A stretch of DNA of 64,000 nucleotides from Gyrodactylus bullatarudis. Its lineage: Eukaryota > Platyhelminthes > Monogenea > Gyrodactylidea > Gyrodactylidae. The DNA is taken from the NCBI GenBank assembly GCA_012064415.1, contig SSNU01000068.1, forward strand, positions 1 through 64,000, in the 5' to 3' direction. Positions 34,801-48,632 of this stretch are shown here, in pieces. Positions within the stretch are counted from its first letter, which is position 1, and every line of letters begins with the position of its first letter. A program made the position numbers and the translations under genes. Under the pieces are notes generated by a model. It was not told where the DNA came from, searched no databases, and saw only the letters and a program-made list of their open reading frames with translations.

Positions 34801-36838
34801 ACAATTCGAAGAGAACTGGATCATATAAATAATTCCCTTGATGAAATCGGACTCAAAATCAACAAACTTAAGATCAAAATCATGGTCCTCAACCCAATCT
34901 CGGCAATAATTGATATTGGTCCTGAATTTTCCAACCTTATTGTGCATAAAATCAAAGATCTTGGTTTATTCTACGATCACAAGCTCTCGATAAAACCTTA
35001 CATCAATGACCTCATTAAAACTCTCAGATACTCAACGTATCTTATCACGAAATTTATCACCTGCCCACAGCTCAAACTCTTGGTCTATAAGAGCTTCATC
35101 ATCTCAAAATTTGATTACGGTGCAGCCCTCATAATCGGAATTACCAATGAGTCAACCAAGAAGATTGAACAAATCCAATTCAAGTTCCTTAGGTCCTGTT
35201 ACGGTCCCCTCAGCTATAGAGCAGTCCTTGACCTTTCTTCCCTCTATCCTATATGGCTTAGAAGAATTGCTGCTTCAACAATTCTCTACAACAATTAGAC
35301 GAGGAAAGTACCCCTGCATACAATACCCGTAACAAGCGACGTTTCTCAATTCTACTCAGGAACATTCTAACATTACAAACCAGGTTCCAAATTGTGTTAA
35401 GGAATATTCCATCTTCCAACATCAAGTCCTCATGTGATTTCCTTTCCAAAATGATCCCCCCAAACCATAACCCATTTTCAAACTTTTTTTCATGAATTCA
35501 GATCACTATGTATATTTTATATATGAATTTTTTAATAAATATAAATTTCTATTCTAAAATTTATGAATGACATTTAAACAACAGTAAGATTTGTACATAA
35601 TATTTGTTTATATACTTTGCATCAATACAAAAATTTAAACATCACGTGTCTTATCTGGAATAAGCCTTTTCTTACTTACAACAGACCAATAACTAGATTC
35701 TGAATATTCTGAATTAAAACGAAGAATGAGTAGTGAGGAAGGAGCAATTTTCCATATAAAGTACACAGGTTATACACTGTATTTAAAGTATATAAATTGA
35801 TTGAAATGAAACCAATTTTAATCCTGGTACTTGATATTTTCGATAGATAAAAGATGCATTTGAATTAAAAGTATTAGATGCTGAAGGACTCTAATCATTT
35901 TAATAGAAAATTCTTTTTTCATTTGAATGAAATACTATAGAGTTGATTACAATCAATAAAGATTGTGTTCTATGTAGCAAAAATCTCATCTGATTCTTAG
36001 AAAATAATTTATTTATAATGAGTAGAACATTGAAAGAGGGTGGCACTAAAGGTTTAGAGTCTAAGCTATGAAGATTTTTATTTATATAATGTTAAACCAG
36101 TTGCAGCCATCATCAAACTACATGTACAACACTTAGGCCAGTCTAGATCTCCCTATCAAACTCATAATGACTTTTATTACTCGATCCTGACCAGGACTAC
36201 CACCTCAGCAAGATTGAAGCATCGGATCAGCCTCCGGAATCCTACAGATGACCACGATCTTTTTAAAGACTACTATTTATAATTTCAAGATTTATTTTTC
36301 TCAATGTACTTTTCTAATTAAAATTGGAACTCACCTGTAACAAGCAATCAATTTCAAATTTTCTTCTTTAACTACATAACCTGTTTCTTCGAAAACTTCA
36401 GACACTGCAATTTCAGACGGAGCTTTATTTTTATCAATAATTCCAGCACATAGTTCAGTAGTAATACCAATTTTTTGATCGGGTAATTCTTTTATGTCAT
36501 CTAGATCCTTTTGAGTTAGTTTGGTCAAGTCGAGTTTGAAATTTTCACACAACTTGTTTAGATAGACCACTGAATGTTAAAATAATTTTTACTTGGCCTA
36601 AATTGTCTGACAAACACAAAGCTATTTTGAGTCTTGTTGTGGATAAGGATAGAAACGCTTAAAAATAATTGTCTAATTGGAGATTACCTATCATGAACTT
36701 TAGCACCGTGCCATTCGCGAGGTTTATTGTTCTAAGATAAGAGATAGTTCTTACTAATGTAAAATTCAAACACATTGGTTTGATAAATGCTGAACTGTCA
36801 TTCAGTTTAGACAAGGAAAGATAGGTGACTCCACTCAT
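31808..36838 (-). CDS. NUDT14: NUDT14-type nucleotide-sugar (UDP-glucose) pyrophosphatase
   Basis: Five exons: 36755-36838, 36688-36731, 36593-36657, 36335-36569, 31808-32048, giving 222 residues, the same length as human NUDT14. Introns are 23, 30, 23 and 4286 bp, all GT-AG and phase-consistent. Family landmarks: HDSVSILIHN strand, VRQFRP, TELCAGIID, and the Nudix helix with EVFEETGYVV. The family hydrolyses UDP-glucose and ADP-ribose with Mg2+ in the cytosol. The last exon gives GIAGAKSYVYFV through LLFAVTWF and stops. The large intron holds a LINE on the opposite strand. The start codon faces UBE2D with 105 bp between. A broken copy of exon 5 is at 12468-12637. Confidence 0.9.
32870..35560 (+). 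mobile_element. CR1/Jockey-like LINE in NUDT14 intron 4
   Basis: Plus-strand broken frames. Endonuclease: LLWNIRSI and LITETWLSP at about 33050-33150, GDFNKPK about 33430, and the terminal SDHLPVFF about 33640. Reverse transcriptase: TPIPKKFKPEANSDFRPISN 34230-34300, HGFLKGRSTSTNLL about 34400, LDISKAFDKL about 34490, GVPQ about 34660, YKYADDLKIL about 34755 (catalytic ADD). 34882-35298 covers the thumb and C-terminus. Frame breaks lie at 33314, 34203 and 34584. The 3' end is an AT-rich AATAAATATAAA stretch near 35540. This is an apurinic-type endonuclease LINE; inactive. Confidence 0.85.
35561..36334. other. Rest of NUDT14 intron 4
   Basis: AT-rich intronic sequence between the LINE and exon 4. 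A more GC-balanced block at 36100-36250 has no open frame of note. Nothing else seen. Confidence 0.5.
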
Positions 36839-37482
<644 letters not shown>

Positions 37483-39084
37483 TGCCGGTTTATAATGGAA
37501 TCTTGCTGACCAATAAGAGCCTATTTCTGAACTTTTATTAAAATACTTGACTCATTATGTGTGTATCATTCTTTAGATTTTTATTATATTGTATTGAAGT
37601 GTTCGTTATTAAAAAAATTTCAAACCAAGATGTTATTTTCATGTTTTTTTTCTCCTTTACACCACCTTAATTCTAATATGTATGCTGAATAGATTTTCGA
37701 TGAAATAAACTCAATTTATTTATCAAAATCAACTTATTAACTACAGACTAAATTCCTGATTACTTCTTCTGAATGATTCACTTCATCACGTCTCATTTGT
37801 GTGATGATGAAAATATCTGATCAATTTCACATGAGTGTGAATTGAATCGAAATATTGATAAGCTACATTGCAATATATTCCTGCTCCATTATATTGATCA
37901 ATGATCAGTGAAATTTGTAATTTTCAATGTATGTCTAGTTCCTAGAGTGGATCATTTGAAACTACAGTTTACTACCCCTCCTTCTGGCAATCAATCTAGA
38001 AAATGAGAAAGTCAAAATATTTATTTATAATGGATAATTTATTGAATAAATTATTTTTGAAAATTCAAATTTTTAAATGAAAAAAATCCCAGATTTACAA
38101 CTATCTTCCGAATAAAGAGGACGCCCTGGATAAAGAGGAGTCTAAACTGTGACTACATCATATTCTTCTCTCCACGGGGCGGAAATATTGGCGGGGTATT
38201 TTTCATAAAGATAATTTAATCTGAGATAAATTATAAATTCTTCTTGTTATCTTATTAATATTAATTTTTTTAATATGTTTCTTTTCGCATTTCTTCTCAG
38301 ACAGATATTTTAGATCTACAGATATAAAGCAATATTTTCTTTTTTTCTCATTAAGGGGAAGTTATTTTTTACAAAGTTTTCTTTTGTCTTTTGGAGCTTT
38401 ACACAAAATAATAATAGGTTTGATAATACAATTGCAAATCATTTAAGAGAATCAAAATGACTGAGGAGATAACAATAAATGGTGTCTTTTTTTCGTATAT
38501 CTAATTAGATGAGGGGGGGGGATTTGTGATAACTTGTAAAAAATGTGATCGTGTATTCAAAAAAACATGGAAGAGAGAGACAAACAATCATATTTTGCGA
38601 GTCAAAGGTCCACAATTGTCATAGGATACATGCAATATATAAAGGAAGAATTCGTGGTATTTTTCTTGTAAAAAAATTGATAGAAATGATGACATTATAA
38701 TGATTATTCCAAGGGATATATAACTAGAGAAAGTGATAACTGAGTCAAGGCATGTAAGTTAAAAAAGGAACATGGAGCTGAGGAGGGGAAAGGAACGGAG
38801 TCATAGTAAATAAATAAACAAAAGGGAAGTTTTTCTTGGTGTTTTTCTGGAAAAATACAATGTGTAAATAAATAAGTGGGTGAGCTGAAAAAAAGTTAAA
38901 CTTTAAAAATGATTTTCATAGAAAAAATAGGATTATGTGAAAGAGAAGGCGAAGGAGATTTACAAAAATTGGTGAGAGATTTGAGGAAAATTCAGACAAT
39001 TTCTTTTTTCAGATCTACACACACACATATTATATTATATTATATTATTAACCAGGGGGGGTGAGGAGAAGAGGGACGAGATTA
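37483..39084. other. Convergent intergenic region
   Basis: Between the 3' ends of UBE2D and the ZCCHC14-like gene. Presumed 3' UTRs and AT-rich spacer. It has a G tract at 38513-38521 and an AC/TATAT microsatellite at 39017-39050. No gene seen. Confidence 0.55.
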
Positions 39085-42000
39085 TTATCGTGAACGATTA
39101 AAGTCAAGGTTGAAGGATTGATTAGGAATGCTAGATGGAGTTGGCATGTTGTTGGGATTAATCTGTTGTTGTTGTTGACAATTACGATCACTAACTGTAC
39201 ATTGGCTGGCTTTATGTCCGGAATTTCCACAGTGATAACAGCTAATAACTCTTGAATTTCGACCTGTTTTATTATTGGGATTGTTTGAGTTGTTGACAAA
39301 GTTGATGACAGGATTAAAGAAGGAGGTTGCAGTTGTGGCGGGGAGGAAATTTGACATGAAACCATTGTTGAAGGCGTTAAAAGCATGAACTCCCCCAGTC
39401 GGATTTAGTGGGGGCTGATAGATGCCAGCATGCACAGGGGGTGGCATACGACAAATCCCACTGAAATTACCATGAGACATTTGATGCTGTTGTTGTTGTT
39501 GATTTGATGAAGAGTTTGTTGTCTTTTTCGACTAAAACAATTTTTTAAATTTCAATGAAAATTAGGCATTTGGAAAAGCATTGGAATAATCTTTATATTG
39601 TTGATCGGGGTAGATTTTGAAGAGACCCAGTGAAATACGAAATAACGTTTATCACTAAAATATACGTCTGTTTCTTCATGAGTGATATTCTTGATAAAGT
39701 TTGACAATATAATCGTAAAGAAAGATCTTGAAAGAATGAGACCCTATCAAACTAACTAAATTAAATTATAGAAAAAAGAATTTTCGGTTGAAGGAAGAAG
39801 AATAAAATGAATTCTAAGAATGGATTGACACTTTCTTGTTTATTAATGACTTATTTGAGATTACGAAAAAGTAGAGAAAATAAAGTAAGAACTAGCCTTG
39901 AAATGAATACTAAATGAAAGAATTAAAAGAGTTTGGTAGGAGACAAAACTTACAAATTGATTGTTCAACAGTTTACCAGATTGCTGATTGGAAAAGTTGT
40001 CCACGTTACTGGCCACAATCAAGTCTTGAGATGGCGATTGAGCAGGACTGAATTCAAGTCTGGAGTTATTTTGATTAGTGTTACTGTTACTAAGAGAGGA
40101 TGACACAGATGGGACAGGATTCGATGAGGAAACATTGGGTAGATTATTATTCGACGGAGAGTTTGATTGCAACGGAGATGATTGTGAAGTGGAAGAGTTT
40201 GATGATGTTTTCGCAGTTTGGCCTTGAGAATATCGATAATTTTGATTATGATTATTAACTGAATGATTAGAGGGATGTCCATTATTAGAATTGACGTGAA
40301 AGGCAGCATTTTGAATGTTTGGAAAGAGATTGTATGCAGCAAATTGTGGTGTTGCAATCAGAAATGCCTGAGGGTTGGCTCCACTCGTTGGATTATGCTG
40401 AGTGTAGGCATTATTGAAGGAATAAGCACCATAGTTGCCAAAGTACTGTGGTTGAGAAGGTGCTGCCAAAAGCTAGAAATTATAAAGAGAATAAAATTGT
40501 AAAATTATAATTATATGAATGATTATTTGTACTTCGTTAAACACCCATTCGATAGGAAATCTATTAATCTCCTAGAATACGAAAAGATCTCAACTAAATC
40601 ATTCGTCAAACGTGTGCTATACTAATTCAAAGATTTGGTTTTTTTTCGCTGAATTTAATTTCTTTTGAAAACCAACTTCCCATTATCATAGATAAAATCA
40701 TACCTGTAGAATTCAAAAATACAATCGCCTGAACTCTATCTACTAAAGCTTCTAAGCCAGTAGATTCGTAATCAGCGTATTCACAAACCATATCATAGAC
40801 AAAAAATTGACCAAAAACTCTCTGGGACCAACTAAAAGGGTTTAAAAAAACTTGATAAAAGCACTCACCGAAGGATTATGTGCCAGATTGAAACGCTGAG
40901 GCATGGCGTAAATGGCTTCATAATTTCCCATAACTGAATTCCCCATGGACATGCCAAGATTGTTGTTATTTTGAATTTCGAAATTCTTATTCGGAGTTGA
41001 TGATTGGTTAACACTTATCTGAGCTGCATTGCTAGAACTAGGGTTCAAGGTGGATTGAGAATCAGGAGTATTATTTGAAGCGTCTGCCTTTGAAGAGGGA
41101 TTGGCTCCATTACCGTTGGACGAGGATCCAATTACACTGGACCAGCTAGACCCAGTCATTTGACCCCTCTGTTCAATAGTCATGGTAGTTTGGTTATCTT
41201 TGGATCTAAAATAGAGTAATTTTTAATGTTTGTGGCATGCTTCAAACTGATAAGTATGCATGGAAAATCGAAATTTTTACATGTCAAATAAATAAAGAAA
41301 ATGATTGTTTTGTTGTGCATTTGGAGCTGCCAAAATAAAATGGTTGAAATATTTTTTATAAACTAAGCTAGACAAAGAATTAGTTTTTTTTGATTTCAAA
41401 TTCAATATAATAAAATTCATGAGAGCTAGTTAATATATCGATTGACTTTCTTTTTTTGCGCAAGAGCTTAGAAACGAAGTACACTACACCATTTGAAATG
41501 ACTAACCTTGATTTCTTGAGAGATTTTTCGTATTCATTGTCAACGAATTCCTCTTGAGATTCAATGGATCGAGTTTCCTCGTCTGAACTCTTGGATATTT
41601 CTCTAGGCTCATTGGTAAACGATACTTGGTCCTTCTTCTGGAATTCGTCAGATGATTGGACTTGACTGGAAGTTGTATTGTTATTTATTTTAGCCAAAGC
41701 ATTTATACCAGGACTTGTGGATGAGTTTTTCAATGTTGACGAGGAAGAGACACTGGGAATACTTTCACTGACCGGAGGAGGATAGACAATCGATGGTTTT
41801 GGTAATTGGGGAAATTCATTGGTGTTGTTAAGATTGGGAGTGGAGTTGCTTTCGACAATGTTTTTACTTTCATCCAAAATGTTTGATGTATAATTCTCTT
41901 GGTCACTACTAGTAGAATCAAAATTCATTCGAGCTGCGTCAATTGGAAACAAGGATGGATTATGGCCGAGGTGGCAGTTCTGAGTGAAGAACTCTTCAAA

Positions 42001-45000
42001 GTTTGCCAATAGGTTAGCATGTGGATTTTGAAGATTGAGATGGAGATTGCGTGTATTCATGGGGCATTCTCGATCTTGGAGAGAAATTGCAAAACATCAG
42101 GATAAAAGAGAAAAATCTTGTACAAATTAAAAAGTAAAAACAATTCTGAATTGAATGAAATGGGAATGAATGAAAAATTTATCTCACGTTAGTGTTCAGA
42201 CATGGTGTTAGATATGGAAGGGGAGGTTCTCAATAAAATAGACATGGATCAATAATGATTATTTTGTATTCTAGCTAAAAATAAACAAGTGAAATGTTAC
42301 GAAAATTTCTTTTATGCCATATTATTCAAGCAAAAATATCACATTATCTAAAGTCCCCAACACGTGATTGAGAAAAATTTTTGATAAGCTAGTCTTAATA
42401 ACCATAAAAATAAAAAAAAATCAACTTTGCCTTGTGGGAGAATAGGACTGATGAAATTGAAAAATGAATTTTTTTTGATAGATGGCTAATAATCCATATA
42501 GTATTAGTGTAGGATAAGATATCTTACACGAATGGCGCAATTAAATTAAAGGAATGTAATTATTTTTAGCTTTTGCAATTATTTCGGTAATCTGATGTAA
42601 TTCTAATTGGAGATTGAATTCTGAGAAAAAATGCTGAATATCCAGACACGAATCTACAACTTTTTCGACCTTGACCAAAGAATTTAAATTGAGAAAATCG
42701 TCTCTACAGCCTACAACTTTATTCTTGATTGGTTGGAATTTTAATACACAAAAAACCTGATTATAAAGGACTAGATTTTGATATTTTATCTTGCATTAGC
42801 GAATCAATATTGCATAAAACCAAAAATAAAGTATTCATTTATTCAAAAAAATTGGGTGGTAACCAAGATGTTTTTCCGCTCGTTAAATATGCTTTAAAAC
42901 TAGGACATTTCAATAAATATAAATAATCAATTTTAATAATCAGATGAATTTCCGATCAAAAACCCCTATGTGAAAAGTAAAGGAAGCAAGAAAAGATTAT
43001 CAATTCAGTTTTAATTTGAAATTATACTCTTGAGTAGGTACGTGATATTCGCAATGATGATCAAAGTTAAAAGGTAGCAATTAATCAATTTCCAACTCTG
43101 TTTACATCAGCAGTGTATAAATATACCCATGAATTCATCTCTGTAATTGTACTAGTTTGTATGGATATGCGCAAAGAATGGTGCAGCATATATAGTGTAT
43201 TTATTTAGTGTAATGATTAAGCAGATCATTTTGATTCTATATTATAAATACCATGAATAGAACTAAATTTGTATATTATATGTTTAGTACGTGACATAAA
43301 CCATTCACTTTGTGTGTGTATGGAAATAGATTTATGCATACATACACACATTGATATACTATAATATATATGGAATAGACGGAGTGAAACCATAACCCTA
43401 AAAAGTTGATGTACTATCGAGATGACTAATTGATTCTTGATAATAAAATGTCTCTCTGTGATAGTTGATGATGTTCTATTGATTGGCTTGTTTGTGACTT
43501 GAAAAATTTTTAAAAAGTCGAGAAAAATCAAAAAGTGTTTACAGTCATTACAGTCTTGAATAGTTCGTATGATATGAGATATCAATAAGAAAAATCTATA
43601 TGGTTGAAAATGAACTATTTCAAACTTTTGGATAGTGAGAGAGAGAGAGAGAGAGAAAAAAATCGATTACACTACTAATTAGATCAATTTCAAGGCGATA
43701 TTTTTGTTGAATTTTCTTTGAAAATTGACTTTGTATGCAAATTCAGTTGAGAGAGTTAATTATTAGTTTTTTTCAAATTTATTTATTCTTCTGCTACCGT
43801 AACGGTAAATAAATCAATACTTGTAAGATAAAATACATGTAAAGTAGAACCAAATGATTATTCTCTAGTTGTCTAAATGTACGATTAAAAAATGTATAAC
43901 AAGCAGAGAATTTTTGACCTGCACATTTATAAGAATTGATTGACTTGACAACAAAGATGTCAAAGAAGAGAAATTATTATTTCTGGTTGTGCTTCTGGTT
44001 TGGAAATCTACCAATTACTAGTTAATTATAATTAATGATTCGTCCCGATTATAATTAGCCAAATTTTGAATTAGTTTAATCCTTCAATGCAATCTAAATA
44101 GAGGGTCAAGAGTAACGAATCCAGTCAAAGGTATGAATTGATTTCTTAACACCATTTCTAGACCTCGATTTTTGAGAATCAAACCAGAGAATATTTTAAA
44201 AAAAGTAAAAATTTTAGTATGAGTAGCATACATAGTAATAAGTCAGTTTTTGAATTGCCCTCAAATCGATCAAAAGAATAAATAAAAAAAATTAGTTGAC
44301 AAAAGAAATGAAAAGATCAAAGATCTTTTTCTCATCGAAAAAAGTACACGGGGTGAGAGAGAATATTCAATTCAAAACTTCTTGGAGGAAAGTAGTAGCT
44401 CAAAAGCCAAGTTTCTTGTCTAGAGTCAAGACTCTCTTTTACAGGATTGGGAGAAATCACGCGTTGAGGAATCATGAATAAAGTAAATGGATGATGAAAT
44501 ACTCACAGGTGTAGTCTTTTCTTTTGGGATGAGAATGATTCTTCCTTTTGGTATCGTCAGTGTTGTCTTCAAAATTCTTGTAATTCGAAGGTACTTTTGT
44601 TGACTTGGGTAGATTACGAACCGGTAGACTAGAATCAGAGGTTGTGGATTTATTGCTGTTTTGTTCGGGATCTGTATCGGAGTTTTGTCCGTTTTTCGAA
44701 ATCCTTTGATGGTTGTGGTTATTTTGACGTTTACCGCTATTGTTGTCTAATAATTTTCCGTAGTTATCAAAATTTCGATTTGACTGGAGATCACTCATAT
44801 GATATTGATTGGCGAGAAATGCTGCTGCTGCTGCATAAGATTGATTTTGTAGAGAAGCAGTTGATTGGGGATAAACACCGGTAATTGGGGTTTGATAAAA
44901 ATTGGATTGTGCAAAAAGAGCTGCAGCAACCGCTGAGCTAGAGACAGAACCCTGATTCACAGGATCTATGCAATTAACTGAAAAAGAATAATATTGGATA

Positions 45001-46835
45001 ATAAAAGAAAATTTTGATTTAGTAAATAAACTAACCGTCAAATGGAATACCTGCAAGGCCGGGATGAGAAACATAGGCGGGTATTGTATTAGGAGAGATT
45101 AGACAGATTTGTGGAAAAGTAGACTGAGTTGGCATTGTGGTCTGGCCAATTTCAATGACAGAGTTTTTCATGTTGTCAATGTTGTCTGCCTGATTAATAC
45201 CCACGTTTGTTGAAGAGATAATCTTTTCAAATGCTTTGGAATCACTGGAGGTAATTGTTTTATCAAAACAATTTGACGGACTATTGCAGTTATTTTCAGT
45301 ATTGTTTTGTTTGATATTATTATTGGTGTTATTAGAATCGACTAAAACGACGCCATTGGTAAAATTCGAATGTAAACTGTTTATCAGGTAGTCTTCTGAG
45401 GGTGGAGTACTCAAATGACTTGACGCCGAACTATGTCGTCGGGGTAAATGGGTCATTTGACAGTTGGAACAAGATCCGGAATTTCGTGTTACATGACTAA
45501 CTACCTGTTGGTGACTATTTGGTGGTGAAAGACAGGACTCTATAGAATTTTGATATTTCTTGGATGTGCTCGATGATGTTTCATCCCTTTGATTGGAACA
45601 GTCTACTTTGAGAGTGGCCAACTTGGTACACATGCAGCAGAGGTTAGTGTTTTGTTTCTTGAAAGACTTTTGATCAAAAAGGTTAGATAGTCGTGAGTAA
45701 GAGCAGGAAGACTTGCCACATTCACTGAGAAAGCCACCAAGACAAAAATTTTTCAGATTCGAATCAAAAGAATGACAGTACTTTCCTTCCACTGATGACA
45801 AAGTAGAGTCTAATATGGTTGATTTGCTACGATAATTAATCATGAGATTATCCTCTGAAAGAGTACGCCTTCGGAATTTAACATTCTCCTTGGGATGGGA
45901 TTTAAATTCACAGTTGTTGACATTCGGAGCAGCATGATCAGTTGTCTTCATTTTCTAATAGATTTTTGAAAATGATCAATGAATTAAAAATAAGAACAAA
46001 CAAGGAAAAAACTAACATTTCTCCATGGAACAGAACTCCGTCGGTTCTTAGTTTTGGAAAATTCATCTGAATAAAAGTATTTCATTAGTTACATTATTGG
46101 AAAAGATTTGAAAAAATGTATACTAACCCAAAAAGCTGAGCAAACTAGAGTTTTCGAGCTGTAAAATAAAATTAGATGAAAAATCTTTAGAGAAATATAC
46201 TTCTATTGAGAATAACTCACAAATTCTGAGTTGTATTTACAAATGTTGACTCCACGCTCCCTCTTCAAGTAAAGATATAAAATTGCACGTAATCTCTCAA
46301 AGAGACGATACTTTTGAAAATGTGAAAATGCTGGATGATATGAAGCGATAGAATAAATTAGTATAATATCCTCAATAAATTCCCAGCTTGCTATAAGACC
46401 TTCATTGAAAGAGTTCCCATTGTAACCGTCACAATAATGGTCAGCCATTATGCACGAGTAATAATAATTTGCCAGAATATTATTATTGGAGCGAAGTAAA
46501 GAGATTGCAATAATGATGTTATTGATACAGCCTCTTGATACAATCAAGCTTGTACATGTTTTGTTCTTCATATTTTTAATTAAAGCCTCCTTGAATGATT
46601 CAAATGAAATAGAGGGCTCATCAGCATTAGCCCTAATTTCGAATGGCTTCAAATGATTGTAATCATGTCGACCGAGTTCTTCTAGACAAGATCCATAGAA
46701 ACGAAGCTCAATTGGAGAACAAAACTGAAGTAAGCCACAGATTAATTCAATCCGAGTAGCTCTTTTGAGTGTAGAAAACCAATTAATCACCTTTCGGTTG
46801 TTTAACGATGGATGAACGTGATCCATAGATTTCAA
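39085..46835 (-). CDS. ZCCHC14: ZCCHC14/ZCCHC2-like zinc-knuckle RNA-binding protein
   Basis: Nine exons: 46221-46835, 46128-46158, 46017-46066, 45036-45954, 44507-44977, 41507-42074, 40869-41205, 39954-40472, 39085-39531; all junctions GT-AG and frame-consistent, total 1318 residues. The N-terminal 200 residues match the family's conserved domain (VINWFSTLKRATRIELICGL, PIELRFYGSCLEELGRHDY). The middle is long, low-complexity Ser/Asn/Gln-rich, with a Cys cluster around exon 4 (CCMCTK, SCSNCQM). Near the end is one CCHC knuckle, CYHCGNSGHKASQC. Vertebrate relatives recruit poly(A)-tailing factors; I see no clear PX or SAM domain. Starts 158 bp from TRMT1, divergent. The fifth intron is 2.4 kb. 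Confidence 0.75.
39605..39655 (+). ncRNA. Hammerhead-like stem motif, decayed copy C
   Basis: GGGGT...ACCC around TTTTGAAGAG, then TGAAATACGAAATAACG and TTTATCACTAAAATATACG as in copies A and B. The core C is lost (TTGAAGA). It lies antisense in the last intron of the ZCCHC14-like gene, so it is a PLE-derived footprint. Confidence 0.4.
42075..44506 (-). other. Fifth intron of the ZCCHC14-like gene
   Basis: 2432 bp, far longer than the first four introns (58-62 bp). AT-rich with a GA dinucleotide run at 43636-43656. Short ORFs (42729, 43226, 44296) show no protein-like pattern. Nothing else seen. Confidence 0.55.
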
Positions 46836-46993
46836 TATTTAAGAAAAACTATTCGTGAATATTAGATATCCATTTTATAAGATGGAAAAGTTTTTTCAAT
46901 CAAATACTGGAATCTTTTTAAGCTCGATGCGGACTAACTAAAGTTCTAACAAAGTTTAAATTTCTTATGTATAATCACAATTATTTGTTTTAA
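46836..46993. promoter_or_regulatory. Shared promoter region of the ZCCHC14-like gene and TRMT1
   Basis: 158 bp between divergent start codons. AT-rich, no recognised core element. Second head-to-head pair in the window. Confidence 0.5.
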
Positions 46994-48632
46994 ATGTTCA
47001 GAAAACTAAAATATTCCAAGCTTAATTTATCATTGATTTCGCGCATCATGTCTAACATAGCTAACGAAGGTTCAGCGTCTGTAGAGCTTCCTCCTGATGT
47101 ATTTTATAACAAAGTCCAAGAAACTAATCGAGATTTAACAATAGCAGTGATTAGAGAATACCAGAAACGTCAATTGATGCAGAAATTAGCTCGCAAAAAT
47201 ATTAAACCATACGGCGGATTGAAGATTTTGGAAGCATTATCAGCAACTGGCCTTCGATCCGTTAGGATGGCTAAAGAAATACCCTATATTAAACGCATTT
47301 TTACAAATGACAACAACCCGAATGCTGTCAAGATTATTGAGAAGAATATTGAAACAAATCAAGTGGGGCATTGTACAGAAGCCTGTTTAAATGATGCGGT
47401 ACAACTTATGATACGAAATTCTTCTTTCAAGGATAATTTCGATATAATTGACTTGGATCCTTATGGAACAGCATCCCCATTCCTAGACTCTGCCTTACTT
47501 TCGATTAAGGACGGAGGCTTACTATGCGTAACTTGCACTGACATGGCCGTCTTATGCGGTTCAGCAGTGGGAACCTCATTTGGTCGTTATGGCTGTGTAA
47601 CAGTTCGTTGTAGTGCAATTCACGAACAAGGAATCAGAGTACTTTTGAGTGCTATTCAAAATTCAGCTTCAAAATGTGGTAAAATCATTCAACCCCTCAT
47701 AAGTCTCTCGATAGACTTTTATGCTAGAGTATTTGTAACTATTAAAAATAGTCCTGGAAAAGTTAAATTGATCAGCAGTAAATATTCAATGATGTACTCA
47801 TGTGAGAGCTGTTATGCCTTTCATTTGACACCGATGGGTCAAGTTCGTGAAGGCAAATTTATTCCAGCTCGAGCATCGTGTTCTTCCACATGTGATGAGT
47901 GTTCTGGGAACTATCAAATTGCCGGGCCAATCTGGTCAGATCCAATTCATGATCCGGAGTTTGTTGAATCAGTTTTGAGCAGTATAATAGATCCAAAATC
48001 AGTTGAGTATCCAAAAGACTTTCCAATCGCTGAAAACGTCACTCCTTACTGTGAACCTATTGATTATGGCTCAAAAGCTAGACTATCTGGCATCCTATCC
48101 TTGGCCAAAGATGAACTTCATGATGTTCCTTTTTATTTTATTCCTGACAATCTTGCCCAAGTGATTACAACCACTGTGCCAAAGAGTATTCATCTCAGAT
48201 CTGCAATTGTCAATGCTGGGTATAAAGTTTCTGAATCGCATTGTCAACCAAACTCCATCAAGACCAACGCTCCATGGTCTTTTATCTGGGAGCTGATGAG
48301 AAAAGTAAAACTTGAATATCATCCAAAGAAGGAACAGGCCAACGAGAAAAAGAATCACAACTTGAAATGTAAGGAGACGATATTGAGTAAGCCCAACGAG
48401 CACAATTACAAGATTGATTTTACGCCAAATCAATCCCTAGTTGATTCGGTCAAAGCCAGAACACTGCCAAGGTGGGTCTAGATTTTATGACTTTGATTTT
48501 AGATTCCTTCCAAATCCACCCAATTGGGGTCCCAAAAGTAGAGCAAGAGCTGATAAGTCACCCATTAAAAATACTAACGATGAAGATCTAAACGATAGTG
48601 CCAAAAGATCTAAAATGGAAACAGAATCCTGA
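46994..48632 (+). CDS. TRMT1: tRNA (guanine26-N2)-dimethyltransferase
   Basis: Two exons, 46994-48471 and 48503-48632, 535 residues. It dimethylates G26 of many tRNAs with S-adenosylmethionine. Seen: VFYNKVQETNRDLTIAVIRE at the N-terminus, LEALSATGLRSVR (SAM loop), FTNDNNPNAVKIIEKN, the catalytic IIDLDPYGTASPFLDSA, CVTCTDMAVLCG, the zinc-binding Cys pairs CESCYAFH and CSSTCDECSGNY, and GPIWSDPIHD. The C-terminus RFLPNPPNWGPKSRAR lies in exon 2, after a 31-bp intron. There are two candidate starts: Met 1 gives a basic, Ser/Leu-rich leader suited to mitochondrial import; Met at 47048 (MSNIANEG) gives a cytosolic/nuclear form, as known for this enzyme. Confidence 0.93.
48472..48502 (+). other. 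31-bp intron of TRMT1
   Basis: GTGGGTCTAG...TTGATTTTAG. Without splicing the frame stops at 48479-48481. Splicing gives CCAAG|A TTC CTT and the conserved NP..WGPK tail. Confidence 0.9.
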
